This document shows positions 26,652-35,383 of a DNA stretch of 64,000 nt, piece after piece. The stretch is taken from contig JAEYZG010000001.1 of NCBI GenBank assembly GCA_023428135.1, positions 22,141 through 86,140 of the forward strand, read 5' to 3'. Position numbers and translations under genes: made by a program. A model generated the notes under the pieces. It did no database searches and was not told the DNA's origin. It was given only the letters and a program-made list of their open reading frames with translations. Source of the stretch: Bacteroidota bacterium. Its GTDB lineage: Bacteria; Bacteroidota; Bacteroidia; Cytophagales; Cytophagaceae. How positions within the stretch are numbered: the stretch's first letter is position 1; each line of letters begins with the position of its first letter.

Positions 26652-27398
26652 ATGAATAAAATTATTATTGCTTTTGTCTTAGCTTTTATGATCTCGTCCA
26701 GCACCTTTGGACAAGTAGGTGAAATCATTAAAGAATTAGGGGAAGTCCGGAGCAAGGAACGTTATTCAAACCTCGGTTCCAGTAATGGGGGTTCAGAATG
26801 GCTTTTACTGGAAGGTTTCAGGCTCCTTGGCATTGGAATTTATAGTCTTCAAACATATGTTTTGTCTACCAGAGATGAACACCCTGAAGTCGTATCATTA
26901 GAGGGTTTTCTTCAGGCAGGCTATTATGGAAAATATAATGCAATACTTCTCAACCCTCAGATCAGAGCTAACTGGGGGGCGTTCTCTACAGAGTTCAGAC
27001 AACAAAGTATAAACGATAATACAGGGTACCTGAATACCCTGGACTGGCAGATCATAAAACTTAATATCCCTTTCTATCCTATTATGCTAAATAGTGGAAT
27101 GGGTTTTTCTCATTTAGATTTAGTCAACCAGACTTTTTTTGAATACACTTTAGGAGTACAAGCAAGGTTTTTAAAGGAACGTTTATACACAGAAGCAGTC
27201 TATAGGTCAGCTGACAGAGACAGAACTTCTTTCCGAAAAGAATTCAAAATCACTTGTGATTATGAATTAGGAAATAAACAGGTAAGAAACAGAGGAAGCT
27301 TCAGAGTGAGTCCATCTTTGGGTTTTGCTTATCAAAATTATTATGGTAAGTTTAATCAATATTACGTTCTGGCTGGTATAAATATAAGATACTACTAA
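26652..27398 (+). CDS. Outer-membrane beta-barrel-like protein
   Basis: 248-aa exported protein of unrecognised family. The signal peptide ends at STFGQ. The mature part alternates aromatic and polar residues in strand-like stretches (SLEGFLQAGYYGKYNAILLNPQIRA, LDWQIIKLNIPF, FEYTLGVQARF) and ends in a strand with a terminal aromatic pair (INIRYY), the usual BAM recognition pattern. An outer-membrane barrel is inferred from this pattern alone. Confidence 0.6.
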   Translation: MNKIIIAFVLAFMISSSTFGQVGEIIKELGEVRSKERYSNLGSSNGGSEWLLLEGFRLLGIGIYSLQTYVLSTRDEHPEVVSLEGFLQAGYYGKYNAILLNPQIRANWGAFSTEFRQQSINDNTGYLNTLDWQIIKLNIPFYPIMLNSGMGFSHLDLVNQTFFEYTLGVQARFLKERLYTEAVYRSADRDRTSFRKEFKITCDYELGNKQVRNRGSFRVSPSLGFAYQNYYGKFNQYYVLAGINIRYY

Positions 27399-27756
27399 AA
27401 ACCTTTAACTTTTGTGAAAGTTCTCTCGATTGACCTTTTATCAGAAAATAAAAGTCAATTGAATTTCTATTTTCATCATTGATCCCCCAACTATTATTCA
27501 ACTTTCCAGCTCGACCAACACACCAGTTTCTCAGTTTCAGACTTTACCCAAACTCTGTTCTTAAAGATTTAAAATTACTTTTAAAATAAACAAATTATGG
27601 AAGATTAAGCTTTTAATTGCGAAACTCCTACCTTCTTCTTTGGATAATATTTCACGTATGAATACTTTAGCAAAATCTAAAGAATTATATGCAATTAATC
27701 TAGAACCCTTAAGAAATTCATTCTGGCATCACTGTTAACAATATATATATTCGAAC
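27399..27756. other. Intergenic region without a recognisable gene
   Basis: Contains an imperfect hairpin near 27429-27460 (ATTGAC/GTCAAT with complementary A/T runs) that may terminate the upstream gene. A 24-codon frame at about 27658-27738 is too short to support. Confidence 0.4.
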
Positions 27757-28506
27757 ATGACAGACGATAAACTTGCAGTATTAATTGATGCGGACAATGT
27801 ACCGTATGCAAATGTAAAGGAAATGCTGGAAGAGATTTCCAGGTATGGTACTCCAACAATTAAAAGAATTTATGCAGACTGGACCAAAACAACCGTTTCC
27901 GGCTGGAAAAATGTCCTTTTAGAAAATGCAATAACGCCTATTCAGCAATACAGCTATACAACCGGAAAAAACTCAAGTGACAGCGCCTTAATCATTGATG
28001 CAATGGATATTTTATATTCAGCTAAAGTCAATGGTTTTTGCATTGTTTCAAGTGATAGTGATTTTACCAGACTGGCAACAAGACTCAGAGAAGCCGGAAT
28101 GACGGTTATTGGCTTCGGAGAAAAGAAAACACCACAACCCTTTATATCCGCTTGCGACAAGTTTATATATCTGGAAATTCTGAAAAGCTCGAAACAAGAC
28201 TCTTATAACATTACCCAAAAAGCTTCAAAACCAAAGGTAAAAGGAGAACCTCTGAGTAAGGTTGATGCAGAAACCATACAAATGATTATTGAAAGTGCTA
28301 ATGATTTAGCCGATGAAAGTGGTTGGACTTTTCTGGCCAACCTGGGTAACTTTATCATTAAAAAGAAACCAGATTTTGATCCGAGGAACTACGGCTTCCC
28401 CAAATTATTACCCTTAATAAAAAATATAAACAAATTTCATATAGACGAGAGAGAGACCGGGGTTAACAACATAAGACATATTTATCTTAAGTTAAAAGAA
28501 TCATAA
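27757..28506 (+). CDS. NYN-domain (LabA/PIN-like) protein with C-terminal LOTUS/OST-HTH domain
   Basis: Predicted RNA-directed protein of 249 aa. The N-terminal NYN domain (about 5-145) shows the acidic active-site pattern of PIN-like nucleases: LIDADNVPYANV, GKNSSDSALIIDAMDIL and IVSSDSDFTRLATRLREAG. The C-terminal part (about 170-248) fits the OST-HTH/LOTUS domain, with the winged helix W-T-F-L-A-N-L-G and DPRNYGFPKLLPLIKNI. This NYN-LOTUS pair is widespread in bacteria, and LOTUS domains bind RNA. The cellular role and targets are unknown. It is monocistronic. Confidence 0.88.
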   Translation: MTDDKLAVLIDADNVPYANVKEMLEEISRYGTPTIKRIYADWTKTTVSGWKNVLLENAITPIQQYSYTTGKNSSDSALIIDAMDILYSAKVNGFCIVSSDSDFTRLATRLREAGMTVIGFGEKKTPQPFISACDKFIYLEILKSSKQDSYNITQKASKPKVKGEPLSKVDAETIQMIIESANDLADESGWTFLANLGNFIIKKKPDFDPRNYGFPKLLPLIKNINKFHIDERETGVNNIRHIYLKLKES

Positions 28507-28836
28507 GTGATGAATAATACTTATGAAGTGAGTTAAATATTATAAGCTATATTATTTCGAAATAAATTATAATGGCCTAATCTTATCTTATTCATTTTTA
28601 CGTAATTGAATTTTGTCCTCTTCCCTACAAATCTTTTTAAAAGTTTTCAAATCAAATCCTACTCCCATTCTAAACAAAGTAATTGATATACAACTTATAA
28701 TAAGCCAAATATATCCTTCTAAACAACATAAGAAATAAGGTAAGCCCTAAAGGCGTTATAGAATTGTCAATTTAGAGAGAATTAAACATCTTTACATTTA
28801 ATGTAATCCTTGTTAAAGGAATTAAACTTCAGAACT
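28507..28836. other. Intergenic region with a possible minus-strand peptide remnant
   Basis: A minus-strand frame ending at a TAA at 28588-28590 reads as a hydrophobic stretch then a charged tail (MGVGFDLKTFKKICREEDK). It has an in-frame stop a few codons upstream of about 28750 and no good start. It may be the tail of a lost membrane-protein gene. The plus-strand side holds the leader of the CoA-transferase gene. Confidence 0.35.
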
Positions 28837-30102
28837 ATGAATTATACAACAGCAGAAGAAGCAATAAAAATACTTAAAAGCAATGACCGGGTTTTTATTC
28901 ACAGTGTTGCTGCTGCCCCAAAGATATTAATTGAAGCAATGGTTAAACGGGCTGGAGAACTGAAGAATGTTGAAATAATTCATATGCATACTGAAGGACA
29001 AGCGGATTATGTTAAACCAGAATACAAGGACAGTTTTCATTTAAAATCACTTTTTGTCGGAGCCAATGTAAGGGAAGCAACGCAAAGTGGAAGAGCTGAT
29101 TACATTCCTATTTTTCTTAGTGAAATCCCCATACTTTTCAGAAGAAAGCTCCTGCCTGTAAACGTTGCACTTGTACAGGTGTCTCCACCGGACCGCTTTG
29201 GATATTGCTCCCTTGGAGTTTCTATAGATACTACTAAAGCTGTCATAGAAACAGCTGAAACAGTGATAGCTCAGATTAACCCAAGTATGCCTCGAACCTA
29301 TGGAGATGGTCTAATACATATTAATAACTTTAATTTCATGATAGAACATAATTCCCCGATTTATGAAGCTAAAGTCAGCCCCCCTACTGAAATAGACAAA
29401 AAAATAGGATATCATGTAGCATCTTTGATTGAGGATGGAGCTACTCTGCAAATGGGCATAGGAAACATTCCTAATGCAGTTCTGGCATCCCTTACCAATC
29501 ACAAAAGACTTGGGGTACACTCAGAGATGTTTTCTGATGGATTAATCCCTTTGATAGAAAAAGGAATAGTTACAGGAGAAGATAAAATCATTGACCGGGG
29601 AAAAGTGGTGGCTACATTTGCCATGGGCTGCAAAAGTACTTACGATTTTATGGATAATAACCCAGTTATCAAAATGAAGGAAGTAAGTTACACCAATGAT
29701 GTTGCCAACATCAGGAAAAACAAAAAAGTATCCGCCATCAATAGTGCCATAGAAATTGATCTGACAGGACAAGTCTGCGCAGATTCAATAGGCACCAAGC
29801 ACTACTCAGGTGTAGGAGGGCAGATAGATTTCATAAGAGGAGCTTCCTATTCTGAAGGAGGAAAACCCATTATTGCTTTCCCATCAGTAACCTCCAGAGG
29901 AGAAAGTAAAATAGTCCCCTACCTTAAAACCGGAGCTGGTGTGGTATCAACAAGAGCTAATGTACACTTTATCGTAACGGAATACGGTGTTGTAGATCTT
30001 TTTGGAAAATCAATGAAAGAAAGAGCAAAATTATTGACCAGTATTGCTCACCCTGATCATAGAGAATTCCTTGAAAAGAAATTCTATGAGAGATTCAAGT
30101 AA
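28837..30102 (+). CDS. Acetyl-CoA hydrolase / 4-hydroxybutyrate CoA-transferase family protein
   Basis: Class I CoA-transferase-like enzyme of 421 aa that moves CoA between acetyl-CoA and a carboxylic acid, or hydrolyses it. It has an N-terminal domain with DRVFIHSVAAAPKILIEAM, a middle QVSPPDRFGYCSLGVSID segment, IGNIPNAVLASL, HSEMFSDGLIPLIEKG (the Glu here is the candidate CoA-accepting residue), and the C-terminal GVGGQIDFIRGA and PSVTSRGESKIVP. The ATG at 28837 is preferred over a TTG at 28810 because the conserved sequence begins there. The Crp-type regulator follows 59 bases later. Confidence 0.92.
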   Translation: MNYTTAEEAIKILKSNDRVFIHSVAAAPKILIEAMVKRAGELKNVEIIHMHTEGQADYVKPEYKDSFHLKSLFVGANVREATQSGRADYIPIFLSEIPILFRRKLLPVNVALVQVSPPDRFGYCSLGVSIDTTKAVIETAETVIAQINPSMPRTYGDGLIHINNFNFMIEHNSPIYEAKVSPPTEIDKKIGYHVASLIEDGATLQMGIGNIPNAVLASLTNHKRLGVHSEMFSDGLIPLIEKGIVTGEDKIIDRGKVVATFAMGCKSTYDFMDNNPVIKMKEVSYTNDVANIRKNKKVSAINSAIEIDLTGQVCADSIGTKHYSGVGGQIDFIRGASYSEGGKPIIAFPSVTSRGESKIVPYLKTGAGVVSTRANVHFIVTEYGVVDLFGKSMKERAKLLTSIAHPDHREFLEKKFYERFK

Positions 30103-30161
30103 TCAATGGTTGGTAGATCTTGACAGTTTCGCAACTTTAAAACAAAAGGTATTGATCAATT

Positions 30162-30728
30162 ATGCAAAGATTTGAATACTTTAAGTTCTTTCATAACATC
30201 AGCCTTGCTGACCACGAATTATTAAGTCAAAACCTTAAAACCAAAAGATTTAGAAAAGGAGATTTATTAACCGTTCCAGGACAAATACAGAAGGAACTCT
30301 ATTTTGTTAAGAGTGGTATTCAAATGTCCTATTTCGACACTCCTGATAAATCCCATGTAATTGCTTTTACCTACTTTCCGAATCTGTGCGCAATACCTGA
30401 ATCCTTTTCTTTTCAGATACCTTCCAGGTACTATCTGTCATGCCTTACAGATAGTGAGCTGGAGTATCTCACTTATGATAAGCTCCAAAAACTTTTTGAC
30501 CAATCTCAAGGGATAGAACGCCTCTTCAGAAAAATGACTGAAGCTGTCTTAGCCGGAATGATCAACCGGCATATTGAATTGCACAGCATGAGTATAGAAG
30601 ATCGCTACAAAACCTTTTGCCAAAGGAGCCCTCACTTACTCCAATCAGTACCTCATAAATACATTGCATCCTACCTGGGCATTGACCCTACCAACTTCAG
30701 CAAACTGTATAACCGTGTAAAATTCTGA
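30162..30728 (+). CDS. Crp/Fnr family transcriptional regulator
   Basis: 188-aa protein with a cyclic-nucleotide-binding-like beta-roll (LKTKRFRKGDLLTVPGQIQKELYFVKSGIQMSYF) and a C-terminal winged-helix region (SVPHKYIASYLGIDPTNFSKLYNRVKF). This is the common Bacteroidetes form of the family. The roll lacks an obvious RxxSA phosphate-binding motif, so the effector may not be cAMP. Its stop codon abuts a perfect 18-bp palindrome, and the next gene is a hydrolase on the same strand. It is probably a local regulator. Confidence 0.88.
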   Translation: MQRFEYFKFFHNISLADHELLSQNLKTKRFRKGDLLTVPGQIQKELYFVKSGIQMSYFDTPDKSHVIAFTYFPNLCAIPESFSFQIPSRYYLSCLTDSELEYLTYDKLQKLFDQSQGIERLFRKMTEAVLAGMINRHIELHSMSIEDRYKTFCQRSPHLLQSVPHKYIASYLGIDPTNFSKLYNRVKF

Positions 30729-30746
30729 TCTTGGTATATACCAAGA
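30729..30746. promoter_or_regulatory. Perfect 18-bp palindrome, candidate operator
   Basis: TCTTGGTAT is followed directly by its exact reverse complement ATACCAAGA. With no loop and no T run it is a poor terminator but a good binding site for a dimeric regulator. It begins the base after the Crp-type gene ends and lies 30 bases upstream of the candidate -7 element at 30767. Confidence 0.5.
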
Positions 30747-30766
30747 CCTGTTATTCAGGCTGTTAC

Positions 30767-30774
30767 TATCTTTG
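30767..30774 (+). promoter_or_regulatory. Candidate Bacteroidetes -7 element for the hydrolase gene
   Basis: TATCTTTG matches TAnnTTTG exactly and lies 15 bases upstream of the chosen ATG at 30790. The -33 TTG is not evident; the palindrome occupies the region just upstream, as expected of an activator-dependent promoter. Confidence 0.4.
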
Positions 30775-30789
30775 GTAAAATTAACGACA

Positions 30790-31647
30790 ATGCACTGGCT
30801 TGATACAACTGAATATCCATTTACTTCAAATTATTTTGAAATCAACGGGCACAAACTTCATTACATTGATGAAGGACAAGGAGAAACGATTTTGTTCGTT
30901 CATGGAACTCCTTCCTGGAGTTTTGATTTTCGAAATGTCATCAAAAGACTCAAATCCAATTTTCACTGTATAGCCATTGATCACATAGGTTTCGGACTTT
31001 CTGACAAACCCGAGCATTATGATTACTCCACACAAAACCACAGTAAAACACTTGAAAGTTTTGTGAATTATAAAGGCCTTCAAAATATCACTTTACTCGT
31101 GCATGACTTTGGTGGGCCAATCGGCTTAAACTTCGCAATCAGACATCCTGAAAAAGTAAAGAATATCGTTATATTCAACTCATGGTTATGGAGCAGCAAA
31201 GATGATCCGGAGTTTATTAAATTAAGTAAAATTCTTAAAAGCCCTCTACTACCCTTCTTATATCGTTACTTCAATTTTTCACCTCGTTATATCTTGCCCA
31301 AATCATTTGGTGACCATAAGCTTCCAAAGCAATTGCTCAAGCAATACACTAAACCCTTTGCCAACAGAACACAACGTAATGGAGCACTGGCTTTCGCTCA
31401 ATCATTGCTTCAGGATCAAAACTGGTTTCAGGAATTATGGAATAAAAAAGAAGCCATAGAAAAGAAACCCACCTTATTTATCTGGGGAATGAAGGATTCT
31501 ATTATCAAGCCGAAATATCTTGATAAATTCTCGTCTGGATTTACCAACTCAAAGATATTCAAGCTTGAGACCAGCGGACATTTCCCACAGGAAGAACAAC
31601 CAGATACAGTGGCACAATCAATATTTGAGTTTATGAGGGAAAGATAA
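30790..31647 (+). CDS. Alpha/beta hydrolase, haloalkane-dehalogenase-like
   Basis: 285-aa hydrolase. It has the oxyanion segment LFVHGTPSWSFDFRN, a nucleophile elbow VHDFGGPIG with Asp in the place of Ser as in haloalkane dehalogenases and epoxide hydrolases, an acid region LFIWGMKDSIIKP, and the catalytic His in TSGHFPQEEQP. HGTPSW and HDFGG are typical of the dehalogenase-like subfamily. Whether it acts on halides, epoxides or esters is undetermined. The ATG at 30790 (MHWLD) is preferred to an upstream TTG. Proximity to the Crp-type gene and palindrome suggests control by that regulator. Confidence 0.88.
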   Translation: MHWLDTTEYPFTSNYFEINGHKLHYIDEGQGETILFVHGTPSWSFDFRNVIKRLKSNFHCIAIDHIGFGLSDKPEHYDYSTQNHSKTLESFVNYKGLQNITLLVHDFGGPIGLNFAIRHPEKVKNIVIFNSWLWSSKDDPEFIKLSKILKSPLLPFLYRYFNFSPRYILPKSFGDHKLPKQLLKQYTKPFANRTQRNGALAFAQSLLQDQNWFQELWNKKEAIEKKPTLFIWGMKDSIIKPKYLDKFSSGFTNSKIFKLETSGHFPQEEQPDTVAQSIFEFMRER

Positions 31648-31884
31648 ATCATTGCTTACAACTATGATCCTTTTGCTTTAAAGGGTTCAAAAAAGTATAT
31701 TAGATGCAATAAAATCATAACAACAAAATTTGATAATTATGGAAGTATACAATGATTGCAATGCTTGTTATTTTGGGAATTATGTTTCTATCAAGAACTT
31801 TAAATGAAAAAGCCAACAAAAACTAGATCTGGATAAAAAAGCGGAATTGGTTATTTTACAAAAATAAAATTACTATAACATTTT
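31648..31884. other. Intergenic region
   Basis: Holds a 24-codon hydrophobic frame (about 31751-31825) that may be a remnant of a small membrane protein. No strong signal. Confidence 0.3.
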
Positions 31885-32452
31885 ATGCCTCCATATTATG
31901 ACATTTACGGGCTTTCAAAAGAAAGGAATAAAAAGACCATTGAAAAATTTCTGAATCACTTTTCCCATAGAGATCAAATTGAAGTCCGAACGGGTCAGGT
32001 AATTCTGGTTAATGGAAATCAAAAGTATAATATAAAAGAATCCTGCACTCCTATTTCTACTTTATCTGAAGTGATCAATTATGGAATAAATAATCCCCTC
32101 CACGGATTTGCCTTTTACATAAGGAATAGATGGACTTATCTTAAAATTTACATATGATGGTAAAATAATTTTTGGAGTATCCATCGAAGAAAAGGACATC
32201 GCTAATAAGGGAAAACTATCAGACAATTATACAAAAGCCGTTGAAATAAAAGGACAGATTGCAGAACTGACACTTGCTTATAAAAGCTCAATTCAGTTTG
32301 AATATGCTCCCTCTGATGATGAAGAAGAATTTGAGCAGGATATTGAAATATGGAAAAAAATGGATGAAAGAAAAGTGAAGGAATTCCAAAGAATTCACTC
32401 TTCTGCAATATCATCAAGATATAAAAAATTCTGGTCTTATTTATTCTCATGA
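31885..32452 (+). pseudogene. Frameshifted hypothetical gene
   Basis: The ATG frame at 31885 (MPPYYDIYGLSKERNKKTI) runs 90 codons to a stop at about 32157. A shifted frame from around 32136 continues as LKFTYDGKIIFGVSIEEKD through a Glu-rich region to TGA 32450-32452. The two parts meet at a T/A-rich spot (CTTAAAATTT), so a single-base change would restore one protein of about 188 residues. No family is recognised; the compact acidic composition resembles small accessory or immunity-type proteins, which is only an impression. It is either a pseudogene or a sequencing error. Confidence 0.6.
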
Positions 32453-32557
32453 AATCCCTTTACCTTTCCCCCTATGTTTTTATAATAATCATTGAAATTT
32501 TTCGCTACTAACATTTGCTCTCTCCCTCTGTTTTATACATGTCAAAAGAGATCCCAA

Positions 32558-34531
32558 ATGAAAAAGCCCTTAAACGTTACCCAGAAATTAATTGAGTCTC
32601 ATCTTGTAAAGGGAGAAATGATTCCCGGAACTGAAATAGGTATCCGCATCGATCAGACCCTTACTCAGGATGCTACCGGTACCATGGTGATGCTTGAACT
32701 GGAAGCGATGGGAATTTCAAAAATTAAAACCGAACTATCCGTCCAATATGTAGATCATAATCTGCTTCAGGAAGATTTTAAAAATGCTGATGACCATTTA
32801 TTTTTAAGAACTGCAGCACAGAAATTCGGCCTTTGGTACAGCAGAGCTGGCAATGGAGTAAGTCATCCTGTACATATGGAAAGATTTGGCATCCCGGGAA
32901 AATCTATGGCCGGCTCTGACAGTCATACTCCAGCAGCCGGTGCCATTGGTATGCTTGCACTAGGTGCCGGAGGGCTTGATGTTGCTTTTTCTATGGTAGG
33001 TGAACCATTACACTTCAAGATGCCCAGAATCATGGGCGTTAAGCTGGTTGGAAAACTACCTGACTGGGTAAGTGCAAAAGATGTAATCCTTGAAATGCTC
33101 AGGCGTTATGGGGTTAATGGAGGAAGAGGAATTATCTTTGAATATTACGGTTTAGGATTAGAAAGCCTTTCTGCAATGGATCGACACGTAATTGCCAATA
33201 TGGGTACGGAACTTGGTGCTACTACAACTGTTTTCCCTTCTGATCAGGAAGTGAAAAGATTTTTGAAAGTTCAGGAAAGAGAACAGGATTGGGTGGAAAT
33301 TGTTGCTGACCAGGGAGCTTCTTATGATCTTACGGATGAAATTAACCTATCAGAGCTTGTGCCTTTGATAGCTTGTCCAAGCAGTCCTGGAAATGTTGTA
33401 AGGGTAAAAGACATTGCCGGAACTCCTATCTCGCAGGTTGTCATCGGTTCTTCTGCAAACCCCGGTATCCGTGACTTCTGGATTGCAGGTGAAATAGTTA
33501 AGGATAAGACAATAAATCCATCTATATCCTTTGACATTAATCCTACTTCCAGACAAGTGATAGAAAATCTGATCGCCATGGGTTCCCTTGCCAATCTGGT
33601 AAAGTCAGGAGCAAGATTTCATCAGGCAGGATGCTTGGGTTGTATAGGCATGGGACAAGCTCCCGCCTATGGGAAAAATAGTTTGAGAACGGTACCGAGA
33701 AACTTCCCTGGACGTTCCGGAACGCTGGATGATAAAGTCTATCTTTGCAGCCCCGAAACCGCCGCTGCTTCAGCGCTGACAGGCACAATTACTGATCCCA
33801 GAGATCTGGAACATTTATATGGAATGAAATATCCTCAATATAAAAATCCGGAAAAAGAAATCATAAACACTTCAATGCTGCTCGCTCCTTCTGAAGAACC
33901 AATCGGAGAACTTGAAAAAGGACCCAACATCAAATCTTTCCCTGATTTCAGCCCATTATCGGATACATTTGAAGCCCCTGTTCTGCTTAAGATGGGAGAT
34001 AATATCTCGACAGATGAGATTCTTAAGGCAGGAGTGAAAGTGCTTTCTTACCGCAGCAATATTCCTGAAATAAGTAAGTGGAGTTTTAATGTAATAGACA
34101 GTCAGTTTTATGTTAAAGCTATAAAGGCACAAGAGACTTACGGAGGACATATAGTGGTAGCCGGACATAACTATGCTCAGGGATCAAGCAGAGAACATGC
34201 AGCCATAGCTCCCAGGTATATCGGGCAAATTGCAGTGATCGCTAAAAGTTATGCACGTCTTGGTTGGCAGAATCTTATCAATTTCGGAATCATTCCTTTT
34301 GAATTCGTAACTGAATCAGATTATGACACCATTGATCCGAATGATGAAATCAGAATATCAGGCATCATTGACAGCTTCTTAAAAAATAAAGAGCATATCG
34401 CTTTGAATAAGACTAAAAATCTTAAATACCTGTTAACTCATGGACTGAGCGAAAGACAGACAGAAGTGCTTCTTCACGGAGGAATCATCAATTTTCATAA
34501 GAGCAGAGAACTTGTACATTCGAAAGGGTAA
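32558..34531 (+). CDS. Aconitate hydratase, Aquifex-type (single-chain, about 657 aa)
   Basis: Interconverts citrate and isocitrate in the TCA cycle. The order of segments is that of the short aconitases: YVDHN and GSDSHTPAAGAIGMLALGAGGLDVA in the N-terminal half, a cluster-binding C359-x-x-C362 (QAGCLGCIGMGQAP), DNISTDEILKAG at the start of the swivel domain, and GHNYAQGSSREHAAIAPRYIG containing the substrate-binding Arg. The usual first cluster Cys in GSCTN is replaced: the sequence is IGSSANPG with Ser299. The ATG at 32558 (MKKPLNVTQKLIE) is preferred over a TTG at 32492. It is monocistronic. Confidence 0.9.
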   Translation: MKKPLNVTQKLIESHLVKGEMIPGTEIGIRIDQTLTQDATGTMVMLELEAMGISKIKTELSVQYVDHNLLQEDFKNADDHLFLRTAAQKFGLWYSRAGNGVSHPVHMERFGIPGKSMAGSDSHTPAAGAIGMLALGAGGLDVAFSMVGEPLHFKMPRIMGVKLVGKLPDWVSAKDVILEMLRRYGVNGGRGIIFEYYGLGLESLSAMDRHVIANMGTELGATTTVFPSDQEVKRFLKVQEREQDWVEIVADQGASYDLTDEINLSELVPLIACPSSPGNVVRVKDIAGTPISQVVIGSSANPGIRDFWIAGEIVKDKTINPSISFDINPTSRQVIENLIAMGSLANLVKSGARFHQAGCLGCIGMGQAPAYGKNSLRTVPRNFPGRSGTLDDKVYLCSPETAAASALTGTITDPRDLEHLYGMKYPQYKNPEKEIINTSMLLAPSEEPIGELEKGPNIKSFPDFSPLSDTFEAPVLLKMGDNISTDEILKAGVKVLSYRSNIPEISKWSFNVIDSQFYVKAIKAQETYGGHIVVAGHNYAQGSSREHAAIAPRYIGQIAVIAKSYARLGWQNLINFGIIPFEFVTESDYDTIDPNDEIRISGIIDSFLKNKEHIALNKTKNLKYLLTHGLSERQTEVLLHGGIINFHKSRELVHSKG

Positions 34532-34731
34532 GGAACAATAAATAGACGTACTACTATCTAAAAGCATTTTCTAAATAAGCATTATATTTCTCATCATCCT
34601 GTTCTGTTGATTTAAACTCATCAGAGGTACGGTTATTTTCTATAAACATCCCATTCCTGATTAGAATTCGTTCCAACTTTGTTGGATATTTTAAGTATCA
34701 GATGTATCAGATAATATATCAATATACACTA

Positions 34732-35175
34732 TTAATATTTTAAATAATCAATAGGACTTGAAGCGTCTGTTTTTAATTTACCGTTAATCAAATCCAACAT
34801 CAATTCAGCTGTGTTAATAAAGCCCACTTGATTGATACCAATCCACCTGCCATCTCCTCCTACTCTGTTATCGTTTAACTCCTGTACAGTTATATAATTG
34901 TCAACTTCATCAAAGTTCCTTATTAACTTTTCCAGTACTTGCCTTAATATTGATACTTTATCCTCAGAGTTAAAATACTCATTCAAACAGACAGGAATAC
35001 ATCCACTAAAACCTACTGAATACGCAAAGGTCCATTCTTCAATTACATTATTCATCCAATCTTGAGAAGGTTCAATCTTTTTCAGCTCTCTGTTCAGCAA
35101 ATATAGGACCCCCTCAAGAAATCCATCATTAGACCAGTAACCATAATTTTTAAACTCTACAAAACTTGTTGCCAT
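34732..35175 (-). CDS. Hypothetical protein
   Basis: 147-aa cytoplasmic protein, not recognised. It is rich in Trp/Tyr near the N-terminus (FKNYGYWSNDGFLEGVLYLLNREL), has a helical middle and a GGDGRWIGINQVGFINTAELMLDLING segment. Composition and size resemble immunity-type or small regulatory proteins, but no partner toxin lies nearby. No signal peptide. Coding is supported by a clean frame and an isolated position. Confidence 0.6.
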   Translation of the reverse strand: MATSFVEFKNYGYWSNDGFLEGVLYLLNRELKKIEPSQDWMNNVIEEWTFAYSVGFSGCIPVCLNEYFNSEDKVSILRQVLEKLIRNFDEVDNYITVQELNDNRVGGDGRWIGINQVGFINTAELMLDLINGKLKTDASSPIDYLKY

Positions 35176-35348
35176 TCTCTATTTTGTCATTCAGGTTCAA
35201 AATATAATTTGTGGAGATAATACTCATTAAAAAATTATAAATCCCTTCAATTTAAAACTCTATTGTGACCAAAGTTCGAGTTTTATAGAAGATTTAACAA
35301 TAACTTTTTAAGGAAACACTAAAAAATCATCTAATAAAGTAATCAAAA

Positions 35349-35376
35349 AACTCCGGCCTTTTTCAAAACCGGAGTT
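35349..35376 (-). terminator. Rho-independent terminator of the T9SS cargo gene
   Basis: AACTCCGG pairs with CCGGAGTT (8 bp) and is followed on the minus strand by a T run. It lies 7 bases beyond the stop codon of the minus-strand gene at 35384. Confidence 0.8.
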
Positions 35377-35383
35377 CTTATTT

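Noticed and set aside
34732..35175. Possible immunity protein of a polymorphic toxin system
   Set aside because: Only size and composition suggest it; no toxin, Rhs or secretion gene is next to it.
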